The translations under genes and the position numbers were made by a program. Below, piece by piece: positions 20,837 through 32,784 of a stretch of DNA of 64,000 nucleotides. Positions within the stretch are counted from its first letter, which is position 1; each line of letters starts with the position of its first letter. Below the pieces are notes generated by a model. The model saw only the letters and a program-made list of their open reading frames with translations, did no database searches and was not told the DNA's origin. Origin of the DNA: Haematobia irritans (Eukaryota > Arthropoda > Insecta > Diptera > Muscidae); NCBI RefSeq assembly GCF_050003625.1, contig NC_134397.1:197987063-198051062 (forward strand), read 5' to 3'.

Positions 20837-22938
20837 TATACCCTGCTCCACACTGTGGAACAGGGTATTATAAGTTAGTGCATATGTTTGCAACACCCAG
20901 AAGGAGACGAGATAGACACATGGTGTCTTTGGCAAAAATGGTCAGGGTGGGCTCCTGAGTCGATATAGCCATGTCCGTCTGTCCGTGAACACATTTTGTA
21001 ATCAAAGTCTAGGTCGCAGTTTTAGTCCAATCGACTTCAAATTTGGCACAAGTATGTGTTTTGGCTCAGAATAGAACCCTATTGATTTTGGTTCAGATCG
21101 GTTCAGATTTAGATATAGCTCCCATATATATATTTCGCCCGATATGGACTAATATGGCCCCAGAAGCCAGAGTTTTACCCTAATTGGCTTAAAATTTTGC
21201 ACAAGAAGAACAATTAGTACTATAGTCCAGTGTGCCAAATTTCATTGAAATCGGTTCAGATTTAGATATAGCTCCCGTATATATCTTTCGCCCGATATGC
21301 AGTAATACGGTCCAAGAAGCCAGAGTTTTACCCCAATTAGGTTGGGGTAGGACTAGCAGTGTAGTCAGGTGTGCAAAATTTTATTGAAGTCGGTTCAGAT
21401 TTAGATATAGCTCCCATATATATCGTTCGCCCGATTTACACTCATATGACCACAGAGGCCAATCTTTAGCTCCGATTTAGTTGAAATTTTGCACTGAGAG
21501 TAGAATTAGCATTGTAGCTATGCGTGCCAAATTTGGTTGAAATCGGTTCAGATTTAGATATATCTCCCATATATAGCTTTCGCCCGATTTACACTCATAT
21601 GACCACAGAGGCCATTCTTTTGCTCCGATTTAGTTGAAATTTTGCACAGGGAGTAGAATTAGCATTGTGGCTATGCGTGCCAAATTTGGTTGAAATCGGT
21701 TCAGATTTAGATATATCTCCCATATATAGCTTTCGCCCGATTTACACTCATATGACCACAGAGGCAAATTTTTAACTCCGATTTAGTTTAAATTTTGCAC
21801 AGAGAGTAGAATTAGCATTGTAGCTATGGCCAATCTTTAGCTCCGATTTAGTTGAAATTTTGCACTGAGAGTAGAATTAGCATTGTAGCCATGCGTGCCA
21901 AATTTGGTTGAAATCGGTTCAGATTTAGATATATCTCCCATATATAGCTTTCGCCCGATTTACACTCATATGACCACAGAGGCCATTTTTTTGCTCCGAT
22001 TTAGTTGAAATTTTGCACAGGGAGTAGAATTAGCATTGTGGCTATGCGTGCCAAATTTGGTTGAAATCGGTTCAGATTTAGATATATCTCCCATATATAG
22101 CTTTCGCCCGATTTACACTCATATGACCACAGAGGCAAATTTTTAACTCCGATTTAGTTTAAATTTTGCACAGAGAGTAGAATTAGCATTGTAGCTATGG
22201 CCAATCTTTAGCTCCGATTTAGTTGAAATTTTGCACTGAGAGTAGAATTAGCATTGTAGCTATGCGTGCCAAATTTGGTTGAAATCGGTTCAGATTTAGA
22301 TATATCTCCCATATATAGCTTTCGCCCGATTTACACTCATATGACCACAGAGGCCATTTTTTTGCTCCGATTTAGTTGAAATTTTGCACAGGGAGTAGAA
22401 TTAGCATTGTGGCTATGCGTGCCAAATTTGGTTGAAATCGGTTCAGATTTAGATATATCTCCCATATATAGCTTTCGCCCGATTTACACTCATATGACCA
22501 CAGAGGCAAATTTTTAACTCCGATTTAGTTTAAATTTTGCACAGAGAGTAGAATTAGCATTGTAGCTATGGCCAATCTTTAGCTCCGATTTAGTTGAAAT
22601 TTTGCACTGAGAGTAGAATTAGCATTGTAGCTATGCGTGCCAAATTTGGTTGAAATCGGTTCAGATTTAGATATATCTCCCATATATAGCTTTCGCCCGA
22701 TTTACACTCATATGACCACAGAGGCCATTTTTTTGCTCCGATTTAGTTGAAATTTTGCACAGGGAGTAGAATTAGCATTGTGGCTATGCGTGCCAAATTT
22801 GGTTGAAATCGGTTCAGATTTAGATATATCTCCCATATATAGCTTTCGCCCGATTTACACTCATATGACCACAGAGGCAAATTTTTAACTCCGATTTAGT
22901 TTAACTTTTGCACAGAGAGTAGAATTAGCATTGTAGCT
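20837..22938 (+). mobile_element. Tandem-unit element, family 2, copy 2 (truncated, expanded core)
   Basis: A complete head ('tataccctgctccacactgt', 20837) and leader are followed by an expanded core of 124-bp units. The copy stops inside a unit at 22938, where the 65-bp palindrome and the head of copy 3 begin. The tail with its hairpin is missing. Confidence 0.75.
21460..22938 (+). repeat. 371-bp higher-order repeat, about four copies
   Basis: The word 'caatctttag' ends at 21469, 21840, 22211 and 22582, exactly 371 bp apart each time. Each period holds three roughly 124-bp family 2 units with distinguishing variants. The near-identity between periods indicates a recent expansion. Confidence 0.85.
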
Positions 22939-23003
22939 ATATGCACTAACTTATAATACCCTGTTCCACACTGTGGAACAGGGTATTATAAGTTAGTGCA
23001 TAT
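22939..23003. other. 65-bp perfect palindrome at a head-to-head junction
   Basis: 32-bp arms (22939-22970 and 22972-23003) around a single central C at 22971, with no mismatch when paired base by base. The core is the family 2 head (...CCACA C TGTGG...). The outer part is an inverted copy of the sequence just inside the head ('atgcactaacttataa'). Confidence 0.9.
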
Positions 23004-24433
23004 GTTTGCAACACCCAGAAGGAGACGAGATAGACACATGGTGTCTTTGGCAAAAATGGTCAGGGTGGGCTCCTGAGTCGATATAGCCATGTCCGTCTGT
23101 CCGTCTGTCCGTGAACACATTTTGTAATCAAAGTCTAGGTCGCAGTTTTAGTCCAATCGACTTCAAATTTGGCACAAGTATGTGTTTTGGCTCAGAATAG
23201 ATCCCTATTGATTTTGGAAGAAATCGGTTCAGATTTAGATATAGCTCCCATATATATATTTCGCCCGATATGGACTTATATGGCCCCAGAAGCCAGAGTT
23301 TAACCTAATTGGCTTAAAATTTTGCACAAGAAGAACAATTAGTACTATAGTCCAGTGTGCCAAATTTCATTGAAATCGGTTCAGATTTAGATATAGCTCC
23401 CGTATATATCTTTCGCCCGATATGCAGTAATACGGTCCCAGAAGCCAGAGTTTTACCCCAATTAGGTTGAAATTTTGCACAGGGAGTAGGACTAGCAGTG
23501 TAGTCAGGTGTGCAAAATTTTATTGAAATCGGTTCAGATTTAGATATAGCTCCCATATATATCGTTCGCCCGATTTACACTCATATGACCACAGAGGCCA
23601 ATCTTTAGCTCCGATTTAGTTGAAATTTTGCACTGAGAGTAGAATTAGCATTGTAGCTATGCGTGCCAAATTTGGTTGAAATCGGTTCAGATTTAGATAT
23701 ATCTCCCATATATAGCTTTCGCCCGATTTACACTCATATGACCACAGAGGCCATTTTTTTGCTCCGATTTAGTTGAAATTTTGCACAGGGAGTAGAATTA
23801 GCATTGTGGCTATGCGTGCCAAATTTGGTTGAAATCGGTTCAGATTTACACTCATATGACCACAGAGGCAAATTTTTAACTCCGATTTAGTTTAAATTTT
23901 GCACAGAGAGTAGAATTAGCATTGTAGCTATGCGTGACAAATTTGGTTGAAATCGGTTCAGATTTAGATATAGCTCCCATATATATGTTTTTCTGATTTC
24001 GACAAAAATGGTCAAAATACCAACATTTTCCTTGTAAAATCGCCACTGTTTAGTCGAAAAGTTGTAAAAATGACTCTAATTTTCCTAAACTTCTAATACA
24101 TGTATATCGAGCGATAAATCATAAATAAACTTTTGCGAAGTTTCCTTAAAATTGCTTCATATTTAAATGTTTCCCATATTTTTTTTTTACTAACATTGTG
24201 TTCCACCCTAGTGCATTGGCCGACTTAAATTTTGAGTCTATAGATTTTGTAGAAGCCTATCAAATTCTGTCCAGATCGAGTGATATTTAAATGTATGTAT
24301 TTGGGACAAACCTTTATATATAGCCCCCAACACATTTGACGGATGTGATGTGGTATCGAAAATTTGGATCCACAAAGTGGTGCAGGGTATAATATAGTCG
24401 GCCCCGCCAGACTTTAGACTTTCCTTACTTGTT
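22955..24433 (+). mobile_element. Tandem-unit element, family 2, copy 3
   Basis: Runs from the palindromic head through leader, 124-bp units and tail to 'ctttccttacttgtt' at about 24433. One unit near 23840 lacks its middle ('ggttcagatttacactcata'). The 3' hairpin (about 24397-24414) has one mismatch compared with copy 1. The leader and tail closely match copy 1, so the two derive from a common source. Confidence 0.78.
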
Positions 24434-24890
24434 TTTTTTTTTTTTAATTTTTAAATAAAACTGTATTTCAAAGAATCAATTTTAGTCAAACTTACAACAC
24501 AAAGTCAGTTAAAAAAAAAACTAATTGAAAATCGTTTCGTTTTTAATTCAAAAAACTAATTGAGTTTTCTAATCAACATCAATTACATTTTTAATTAAAT
24601 CAATTAAAAAATTAATAGAAATTTGCTAATGAAATCGATTGTGTGTTTAATCAATTAAAAATGTGATTGAATCAGAATTTTTTTGTGTGTAAAAGAACTT
24701 AATTTAAACCAAATTAAGTATTTAATTACAATAAGAAAGATTAATTTATATTACAATAAATATTTTCATTAAATTTTTGTAATCAATTAGCATTACACTG
24801 AATGATATCAAATAAAATTAAATTATTCAATATTTAGAAGATGCATTGAAAATTAAAAAAAAAATGTAAATAATTTCCGTTTTTTTATTG
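24434..24890. repeat. AT-rich repeat block, continuation
   Basis: Contains the same 'caaagtcagttaaaaa' segment as 19485-20340, here near 24475-24560. It was probably contiguous with that block before family 2 insertion. Confidence 0.55.
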
Positions 24891-24904
24891 TGGCTTTGTT
24901 ATTC

Positions 24905-25240
24905 AATCATATTTGTTGTTTTGATTTCAGCTTAAAACCATTGCGTTGACTAAACTACAATAGTAGCTTAACCAACAGAGGAAGAAGTATGTTTGTCAAA
25001 TTTATTTGGGCAAAGCCCTATAGACTGCAAGATGGTTGGATAGCGCACGTTTCGGAATTACCACATTCTTCATCAACATCCTCTACTTGCCGACTATCAA
25101 ATATCTCTCCTTTTCCTTTGCCAATGTCAAATCATCGATTTGAGTACAGTTGGCTGGGTTTATTTGAGCGTGCTTCCTCTTACTACATTCGTTTTTGTTT
25201 TTTATTGTTGGTTTGTGCTTCAATCATATTTGTTGTTTAA
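24905..25240 (+). repeat. P-family foldback repeat, diverged copy
   Basis: Contains 'cagcttaaaaccattgcg', 'actaaactacaatagtagct' and 'tttgggcaaagccctatag', matching 32509-32730 and 8850-9045. The interior after 25100 diverges. The 83-residue open frame across it is the repeat, not a gene. Confidence 0.65.
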
Positions 25241-26566
25241 ATCAGATTACAATAAAAACTGTACATAAATAATATGTAACTGCTTTGCATTAAACTAAAT
25301 GAAATCAATTAACTTGCTTCGATATGATTTTTAAAGGACCCCATTATTTCAACTATAATAAGCTCCATTACTTTTCAGCTGTGAAAAATATTGTTGTTAA
25401 TAATTATTTGATTTTTACCGGAGACATTACAAAATATGTTAGGAATATATTACCCACTGACACTGGCTACAAAAAATTCTCTTACCACCCACTGTGCCTC
25501 TTTACGGCTGCATGTGGCTAAACAATATAGAGTAGAGAAAGGTGACAGTTTTCGAAAGGTTAGGCTTATCTTTATTGGATGTTGCTTTTATTTCGCTATC
25601 CATGTTATCTTCGGTTACTATTGAACGAACATGCCCACACGCCAGGATGCGAGGTTTGTTCAAGGTTTTAGTGGCGGTATCTAACTTTTTGGCCACCTAA
25701 AGGGTGGTCCATATTTTCATTGTCATTACATGGCTGCAAAATTTCTCTTAGTGAGGTCTTAGTGTAAGTATGTGTGTTAACGCCGGTGTACTCATTGATG
25801 TTATTGCTGATATGAATTTTTGAAAATAAATTTTTCAAGAATTGTCATAAATATTATGACACCTTTTAGTTCGTCGAACTCCTACGCTAATATGAGTTTT
25901 AAATTGTATAGGAAAACAACAACAACGACAACACAAATACCACATAGAGATCAGTTCTAATCCTGCACATTTTTCCTTATCCATTATAAAGATTAAACTC
26001 TAGATAAGAGCACAGAGCGAGAGAGAGAGTGAGGGTACTTGAATATCTTCAAGGTGTGAGTTTTCGCCATATGAAAGAATAGTTTTTGTTTTATTGCATA
26101 AAATTATGAATTTTGTTTTATGACTTCGTAGAAGTGGTGGCAAAATGGCTAGTTATTCCTAAAGGAAAACCTTAAAACGACATGACAGTAAATAAGTAAT
26201 AAAAATATTGAAATTATTTATGGGAAAGTGTCAAAACGGGGTGCCACAATTCATAGGAAATTTATTTTTAATATGGGAGAGGAGCTAGGGTCTTTCATGG
26301 GAATTAAATATATTTTAAGTGAAATCCTTCAAAGGGCTATGTAAATGTTTTTCTCTCATTTTTTGAAAAATGTTGGTATCATTTGGTCTTCCATTAAAAT
26401 CTAATCTGATTATCTAATATTCAAAATCTAAATTATGAGATATAGTGTGAGAATATTTTTAAAATTTTAAAATATCATTTTAATTTTTCCCATATTTTTA
26501 AGGGAGTTCAGTACAAAAGCAAGAATATTAAAAAATATATTTCTAATTACAATGGATGAACTAGTT
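25241..26566. other. Non-coding stretch with no recognised gene
   Basis: Several 60-70 residue open frames lack motifs. A (GA)n-like patch lies at 26018-26032. Nothing else can be supported. Confidence 0.4.
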
Positions 26567-28380
26567 CTTGTCGCCAAAAAAGTAGTGAAATTGTTCTTTT
26601 TGATCCGGAAGTGGTGCAAAATTGGCATAGAAGCGATGAATTTAATATGGGCTTGTCATAGGACGGATGTTCATAATTTCAACAGCCTTTGCACTGAATA
26701 TGTATCACTTTTTAGGGTGTGATCTGAATTCAGTGTTTCGGATGTGAATTATAAAATTTTGTGATATTTTGCCAACTACACACAGAGAACAGATTGGTTG
26801 GAAATTTGTTGTAGCAATGAAAATTCCACATTTCGAAGTCATTGATAGTTGGGTCAATTTACATTCACTTTTTACAAGCATTTTTTCGTCATTTCTACCA
26901 CTTGGAGATAATTGGAATGGATTTTCGTTTGTGATGCAAGACAAATAGTTGTAGCAACCAAATGTCTCTCCATTCAAAAAATTTTCTCAAAATCGATCAA
27001 TACAACCTACATTAAATCGAAATAGTAACCGACTGTTAATAATCACAACTTACATACGGTAGCCACTGCCAAATGTTATTTTAAATATTTTTCAAATGTC
27101 ATTTTAATCATTGCTAATTTATTAAAGTCGAAGGGAAACTTACTTTTACAAATGTCAAAATTCTAAATCGGCTTTATTATATTTATCTACTAACATGGAC
27201 CACAAGATATGCCAATGAAGTACCGATATTAGCTGTGGATGCAAAATTTCAAAAATTGGTTGGAAATATTCCTGAACGTTTGAGAAGTTCTTTACGAAAA
27301 TGGGAATATGCCTCCATATTGCTATACATGAAATATCTCGAAATTGCTGGAGAAAATATTGTGGGTACGTTCTGGTTATTTCATCCAATGAGTGATTTGG
27401 ACCTACTTAGAGGCAAATTTAGTTTTTCTTTATGAATAAATGTGGAAACATACGGGAACGGTCTTTATGCACGCAGAGGAGGAATTTGATCAACTCCTAG
27501 AACAAAATGTTATTTTTGGATAGTGAAAATTGAAACGTTTTGCTGCAAAAACGTTTTATTCTCGCCAAAGATAAAGTAGTTTTCGAAATCAGGTACATAA
27601 TGCCCAACAAAACGACAAACATTTTACAGTTCAACGTCCGAAAATAAGATTTTGCTCTACGAAGTGATTTCATTTTAGTGCAATAAAAAGAGGCTCTAGA
27701 CACAATTTTGTATCTAATATTGCCTCAAATTAAACATACATTTAGCGATTTAGATTTATTTTTACTATACATATATATAAATAAAATATTTAACTGGAAA
27801 GTAATTGAGTTTTAATTCGGTCATGAGTATTATTTAGGTTGGGCAACACAACCGAATAATGAAGTTTGCCACAACTAATGTCGTCGGCAGACCCAATCAA
27901 CACCATATGTGGTGTTAGTTGTGTCGACCGAATCAGTCGGGTGACACAACTACCATCTAATAGTAGCTGCAACTGCCAAAAGGAGGTTGGCAATAAATTC
28001 GGTTATCACAACCTATCTGTATTCTCTGTGTAAATAATTTTCATAATTTTTTATGATTTTTAGTGCACTCTAAAGATTGTCTGAAACGTTTGACCTCAAA
28101 TATTTTCAAAAATTCGCAATTTTTCTGGATTTGATTTGGGATTTTTATCGACAAAATTTGAATAAATTTTTTCCATTTTCTTAATTCTTACTCTATTTTT
28201 AATCTATTTGAAACAAAAAAGTTAAAATTACCCATTAAAAATATGAAAAAAGCGAGTTATAAAAAATTGAATTAAAAGAACTTCCTGTGTAGTTAAAATA
28301 TAGAACATCTTTGGAAGGATATTTTTGGAAGTGGATTTAAAGTTGTGCCTTTAGAAGGTCTTCAAAATTTTTTGCTGGGA
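26567..28380 (+). repeat. Family M repeat, copy 3, split by a 1.25 kb insertion
   Basis: Left part 26567-26779 and right part 28032-28380 are collinear with the M copy at 12577-13140. The right end reads 'aattttttgctggga'. The interruption falls within 'gatattttg.caaataa' of the M sequence. Confidence 0.7.
26780..28031. mobile_element. ACACAGAGAA-ended non-autonomous element nested in family M
   Basis: The left end ACACAGAGAACAGATTGGTT and the right end, read in reverse complement, ACACAGAGAATACAGATAGG form an imperfect terminal inverted repeat. The length is about 1252 bp. The interior holds only short open frames without motifs. No clean target duplication is seen. The superfamily is unknown. 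Confidence 0.6.
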
Positions 28381-28509
28381 CATTACATACCCAGCTAATA
28401 AAGTGTCGCCATAAAAGTAGTGAAAATGTTTTTTATTGATCCGGAAGTGGTGCAAAATTGATTCCGAAGCGATGAATTTAGCATGCGCTTGTCATACGAC
28501 GGATGTCTA

Positions 28510-29489
28510 CACGCTTACAAAAAATCGCTTCTGTAACATATACTCCCAAACATATTTTGCTTCAAGCATATACATTTTTGGGTATTGGCCAAACATTTAT
28601 ATGTTTAATCTCTTCCAATATATAATATGTTTGAAAGCATATTAGTCTAAACAATATATGTTTGGGTAGTCTAAGTTCCAAACATTTTGTATTTTTGCAT
28701 CCAAATTCAATAACGTTGTCTTCCAAAAAACAATATGTTATTATGTGAACATATAATATGTTTGGAAGCATTTTGTACCCAAAAATATTATATGCTTAAA
28801 AAAAATTCTCCCAAACAATATTGTGCTCAAAATTTTATTTATTTATTTATATATTTACAATCATAACGAATTATGAAAATAAACAGGTAATATAGGTGCT
28901 AACAACATAGGTTTTCGACCTGAATGCTCAAAATTTTGTTTCTGCCCAATTGTATATTCCCCCACATCTTTCTCACTTCCACGAGATTTTTTAGTTCTTA
29001 GCACCTTTTTCTGTAATACAAACATTGTAGAAGAAATTATTCAATTGTATGTTTTTTTTTTTTATTTTAATTTTACCTTTTGCCGGGCGGGGATTCGAAC
29101 AGCGGACCACACAGTTTGTAAGGATCAAAGAAGTAGCTGATCAATTGCCCAAGGAAAAATAAAATGTTAATTTTGTAATAACAAGCAACAACCACCAACT
29201 TAATTCAATATCGCTGCCTGTTAAATAGCGCTCCAAGCTACTAAACACATATATGTTTATAGGCCATTTCTAAATTATTATATGTTTGCATCCAAGCATA
29301 TTATATTTACAAACATTTTATGTCCCAAACATAATATGTTCTAACATATTAACATATATGTCCCAAACATGTTATGCTAGTTTATGAACATTATATGCTT
29401 GCACTCAAAAATATTGTGTTTAAAAATTTGTGTTCCAAACATATAATGTTTATAGCCAAACATATGAAAAACAGCCTTTTTCATCCGTG
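28510..29489 (+). mobile_element. T-family MITE, copy 1 (980 bp)
   Basis: Bounded by TA on each side (28508-28509 and 29490-29491). It begins CACGCTTACAAAAAATCGC and ends TTTTTCATCCGTG. The subterminal parts are rich in 'ccaaacatat' and 'atatgtttgg', giving many inverted words. A tRNA-like module lies at 29081-29154. It encodes no transposase, so it is non-autonomous. Confidence 0.75.
29081..29154 (-). ncRNA. tRNA-like module inside T element copy 1
   Basis: On the minus strand a degenerate D-arm region (TTGGGCAATTGATCAGC) is followed by a good B-box/T-arm, GGTCCGCTGTTCGAATCCCC, and GCCCGGCA. It is not a functional tRNA because no cloverleaf closes and there is no CCA-ready acceptor. It is probably a SINE head or a relic of one. 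Confidence 0.5.
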
Positions 29490-29829
29490 TACCATTTAAA
29501 CAGCCGTTGCGCTGACTTCAGTGTTTTGGATGTGAATTAAAAAATTTTGAAATATTTTGACAAATAAATAGGTTTTATAATTGTTTTATGATTTTTAATG
29601 AATTCTAAAATATTTTCAAAAATTCAAAATTTTTCTAGATTGGGTTTCACATTTTTTTCGGTAACATTTATTTATCCAATCTAGAAAAATTCGCAAATTT
29701 TTTCTAGATTGGATTTAGCATTTTTTCGACAGAATTTCAATAATTTGTACCACTTTATTAATTTTTATTCTGTTTTATTGGCGCAGAAGCGATGAATTTA
29801 GCATGGGCTTGTCATACGACGGATGTCTA

Positions 29830-30804
29830 CACCCTCACAAAAAATCGCTTCTGTAACATATACTCCCAAACATATTTTGCTTCAAGCATATACATTTTTG
29901 GGTATTGCCCAAACATTTATATGTTTGATCTCTTCCAATATATAATATGTTTGAAAGCATATTGGTCTAAACAATATATGTTTGGGTAGTCTAAGTTCCA
30001 AACATTTTGTATTTTTGCATCCAAATTCAATAACGTTGTCTTCCAAAAAACAATATGTTATTATGTGAACATATAATATGTTTGGAAGCATTTTGCACCC
30101 AAAAATATTATATGCTTAAAAAAATTCTCCCAAACAATATTGTGCTCAAATTTTTATTTATTTATTTATATATTTACAATCATAATGAATTATGAAAATA
30201 AACAGGTAATATAGGTGCTAACAACATAGGTTTTCGACCTGAATGCTCAAAATTTTGTTTCTGCCTAATTGTATATTCCCCCACATCTTTCTCACTTCCA
30301 CGAGATTTTTTAGTTCTTAGCACCTTTTTCTGTAATACAAACATTGTAGAAGAAACTATTCAATTTTATGATTTTTTTATTTTAATTTTACCTTTTGCCG
30401 GACGGGGATTCGAACAGCGGACCTCACAGTTTGTAAGGATCAAAGAAGTAGCTGATCAATTGCCCAAGGAAAAATAAAATGTTAATTTTGTAATAACAAG
30501 CAACAACCACCAACTTAATTCAATATCGCTCCCTGTTAAATAGCGCTCCAAGCTACTAAACACATATATGTTTATAGGCTATTTCTAAATTAATATATGT
30601 TTGCATCCAAACATATTATATTTACAAACATTTTATGTCCCAAACATAATATGTTCTAACATATTAACATATATGTCCCAAACATGTTATGCTAGTTTAT
30701 GAACATTATATGCTTGCACTCAAAAATATTGTGTTTAAAAATTTGTGTTCCCAACATATAATGTTTATAGCCAAACATATGAAAAACAGTCTTTTTCATC
30801 CGTG
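29830..30804 (+). mobile_element. T-family MITE, copy 2 (975 bp)
   Basis: Almost identical to copy 1 (28510-29489), in the next tandem unit and at the same TA (29828-29829 and 30805-30806). It begins CACCCTCACAAAAAATCGC and ends CATCCGTG. The near-identity fits duplication of a unit that already contained the insertion. Confidence 0.75.
30396..30469 (-). ncRNA. tRNA-like module inside T element copy 2
   Basis: Duplicate of the module at 29081-29154 with a few substitutions. The B-box reads GTTCGAATCCCCGTCCGGCA on the minus strand. Confidence 0.5.
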
Positions 30805-31385
30805 TACCATTTAAACAGCCGTTGCGCTGACTTCAGTGTTTTGGATGTGAATTAAAAAATTTTGTAATATTTTGACAAATAAATAGGTTTTATAATTGTT
30901 TTATGATTTTTAATGAATTCTAAAATATTTTCAAAAATTCAAAATTTTTCTAGATTGGGTTTCACATTTTTTTCGGTAACATTTATTTATCCAATCTAGA
31001 AAAATTTGCAATTTTTCTAGACTGGATTTAGCATTTTTTCGACTGAATTTTAATAATTTGTACCACTTTTTTAATTTTTATTCTGTTTTATTGGCGCAGA
31101 AACGATGAATTCAGCATGGGCTTGTCATACGACGGATGTCTACCATTTAAACAGTCGTTGCGCTGACTTCAGTGTTTTGGATGTGAATTAAAAAAATTTT
31201 AATATTTTGACAAATAAGTAAGTTTTATAATTGTTTTATGATTTTTAACGAATTCTAAAATATTTTTTTAAAAAGTCAAAATTTTACTAGATTGGATTTA
31301 GTATTTTTTCGACAGAATTTTAATAATTTGTACCACTTTATTAATTTTTATTCTGTTTTAAAATTATCCATTAAAAATATGAAAA

Positions 31386-31829
31386 AAGGACTGATATTAC
31401 TTGCAGACAGAAAATTAAATATTTGACCACGTAGTGTTGACCGAATCATTATAAGGGTATAACATGTTCCAAACTCATGGAAATCCTTGTCCCAGTATAT
31501 TTATGGACCCTCTCTCTAATGGAGATATTTCGATTTCATTTATTTGTCATTTTGCTTTATCAAATTGGATTTTATTGTAGGTATGCATTTAGTTTTCTGT
31601 ATGGAATACTGAATTTCATTTCGTTACGATGTAGCAGCACAATGAGAAATCCATGACCAGGATCGAGATACAACGATCGATGTCTTCGCTAAGTGTTACT
31701 ATGCCTGTATTTCATTGCAAACGCGGAAATGTCGAATGAAAATGCATGATCATATACGAGGTGTGGTAACACAATAACCTAATTATAGGTGAAGCAGGGA
31801 TAAATAGGATCATTTAAGTTAAATTAAAA
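31386..31829. other. Non-coding stretch
   Basis: No gene or repeat recognised. It precedes minisatellite array D. Confidence 0.35.
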
Positions 31830-32500
31830 ATTTTCAAAATTTTGTATTTTTTTATCAAAATTTTGTTTCTACAGAAAATTTCGTTTCTATAGAAAATCGT
31901 GTCAAAATTTTATTTCTGTAGAAAATTTTGTCAAAATTTTCTTCTATAGACAATTTTATCAAAATTTTATTTCTATAGAAAATTTTTTCAAAATTTTATA
32001 TATATAGAACATTTTTTCAAAATTTTATTTATATAGAAAATTTTCTCAAAATTTTATTTCCATAGAAAATTTTTGTAAAATTTTATTTCTATAGAGAATT
32101 TTGTCAAAATTTTATTTCTATAGAAAATTTTGTCAAAATTTTATTTCCATAGAAAATTTTGTCAAAATTTTATTTCTATAGAAAATTTTGTGAAAATTTT
32201 ATTTCTATAGAGAAATTTGTCAAAATGTTATTTCTATAGAAAATTTTGTCAATTTTTTTCATTATTGTTGTTTTTGATTCAAGCTTAAAACCATGCATTG
32301 AAAAATTTTTTTTAAATTTTATTTCTATAGAAAATTTTGTCAAATTTTAATTCCATAGAAAATTTTGTCAAAATTTTATTTCTATAGAAAATTTTTGCAA
32401 AAATTTATTTCCATAGAAAATTTTTGCAAAATTTTATTTCCATAGAAAATTTTCTCAAAATTTTATTTCTATAGAAAATTTTGTCAAAATTTTTTCATTA
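31830..32500 (+). repeat. 29-bp minisatellite array D, with a P-family end fragment inside
   Basis: Two runs of the 29-bp unit (about 31850-32255 and 32310-32500) are separated by 'tttttgattcaagcttaaaa', a short copy of the left arm of the P-family foldback. The second run leads straight into a full P element at 32509. The same order (array, then P left arm) is seen on the minus strand at 9045. Confidence 0.88.
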
Positions 32501-32508
32501 TTTTTGTT

Positions 32509-32730
32509 TTTGATTTAAGCTTAAAACCATGCATTGACTAAACTACAAGTGTAGCTTAACCAACCAAGAGGATGGTGATGAGAAATGTGGTAAATTCAAA
32601 ACGTGCGTCCATCCAACTATCTTGCAGTTTATAGGGCTTTGCCCAAATAAATTTGACAAACATTCTTTTCCTCTGTTGGCTAAGCTACACTTGTAGTTTA
32701 GTCAATGCATGGTTTTAAGCTGAAATCAAA
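32509..32730. mobile_element. P-family foldback MITE
   Basis: Two 56-bp arms (32509-32564 and 32675-32730) are inverted repeats with two mismatches by my count. The roughly 110-bp interior includes 'aaacgtgcgtccatccaact' and 'gggctttgcccaaataaatt'. It is non-coding. Related copies are at 8850-9045 and 24905-25240. Confidence 0.85.
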
Positions 32731-32784
32731 ACCAACAATAATGATAGAAGAATAAACCAACAATAACTAAAAAAAAAAAAACAA

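Larger units (their letters stand above)
28390..31385 (+). repeat. Tandem array of family M segments, two units carrying T elements
   Basis: The word 'gatgaatt' with flanks recurs at 28471, 29791 and 31103, giving periods of 1320 and 1312 bp. Units 1 and 2 contain a T element inserted at the same TA. Unit 3 has the uninterrupted 'gatgtctaccatttaaacag'. The first unit starts with a family M end, 'acccagctaataaagtg'. Confidence 0.82.
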
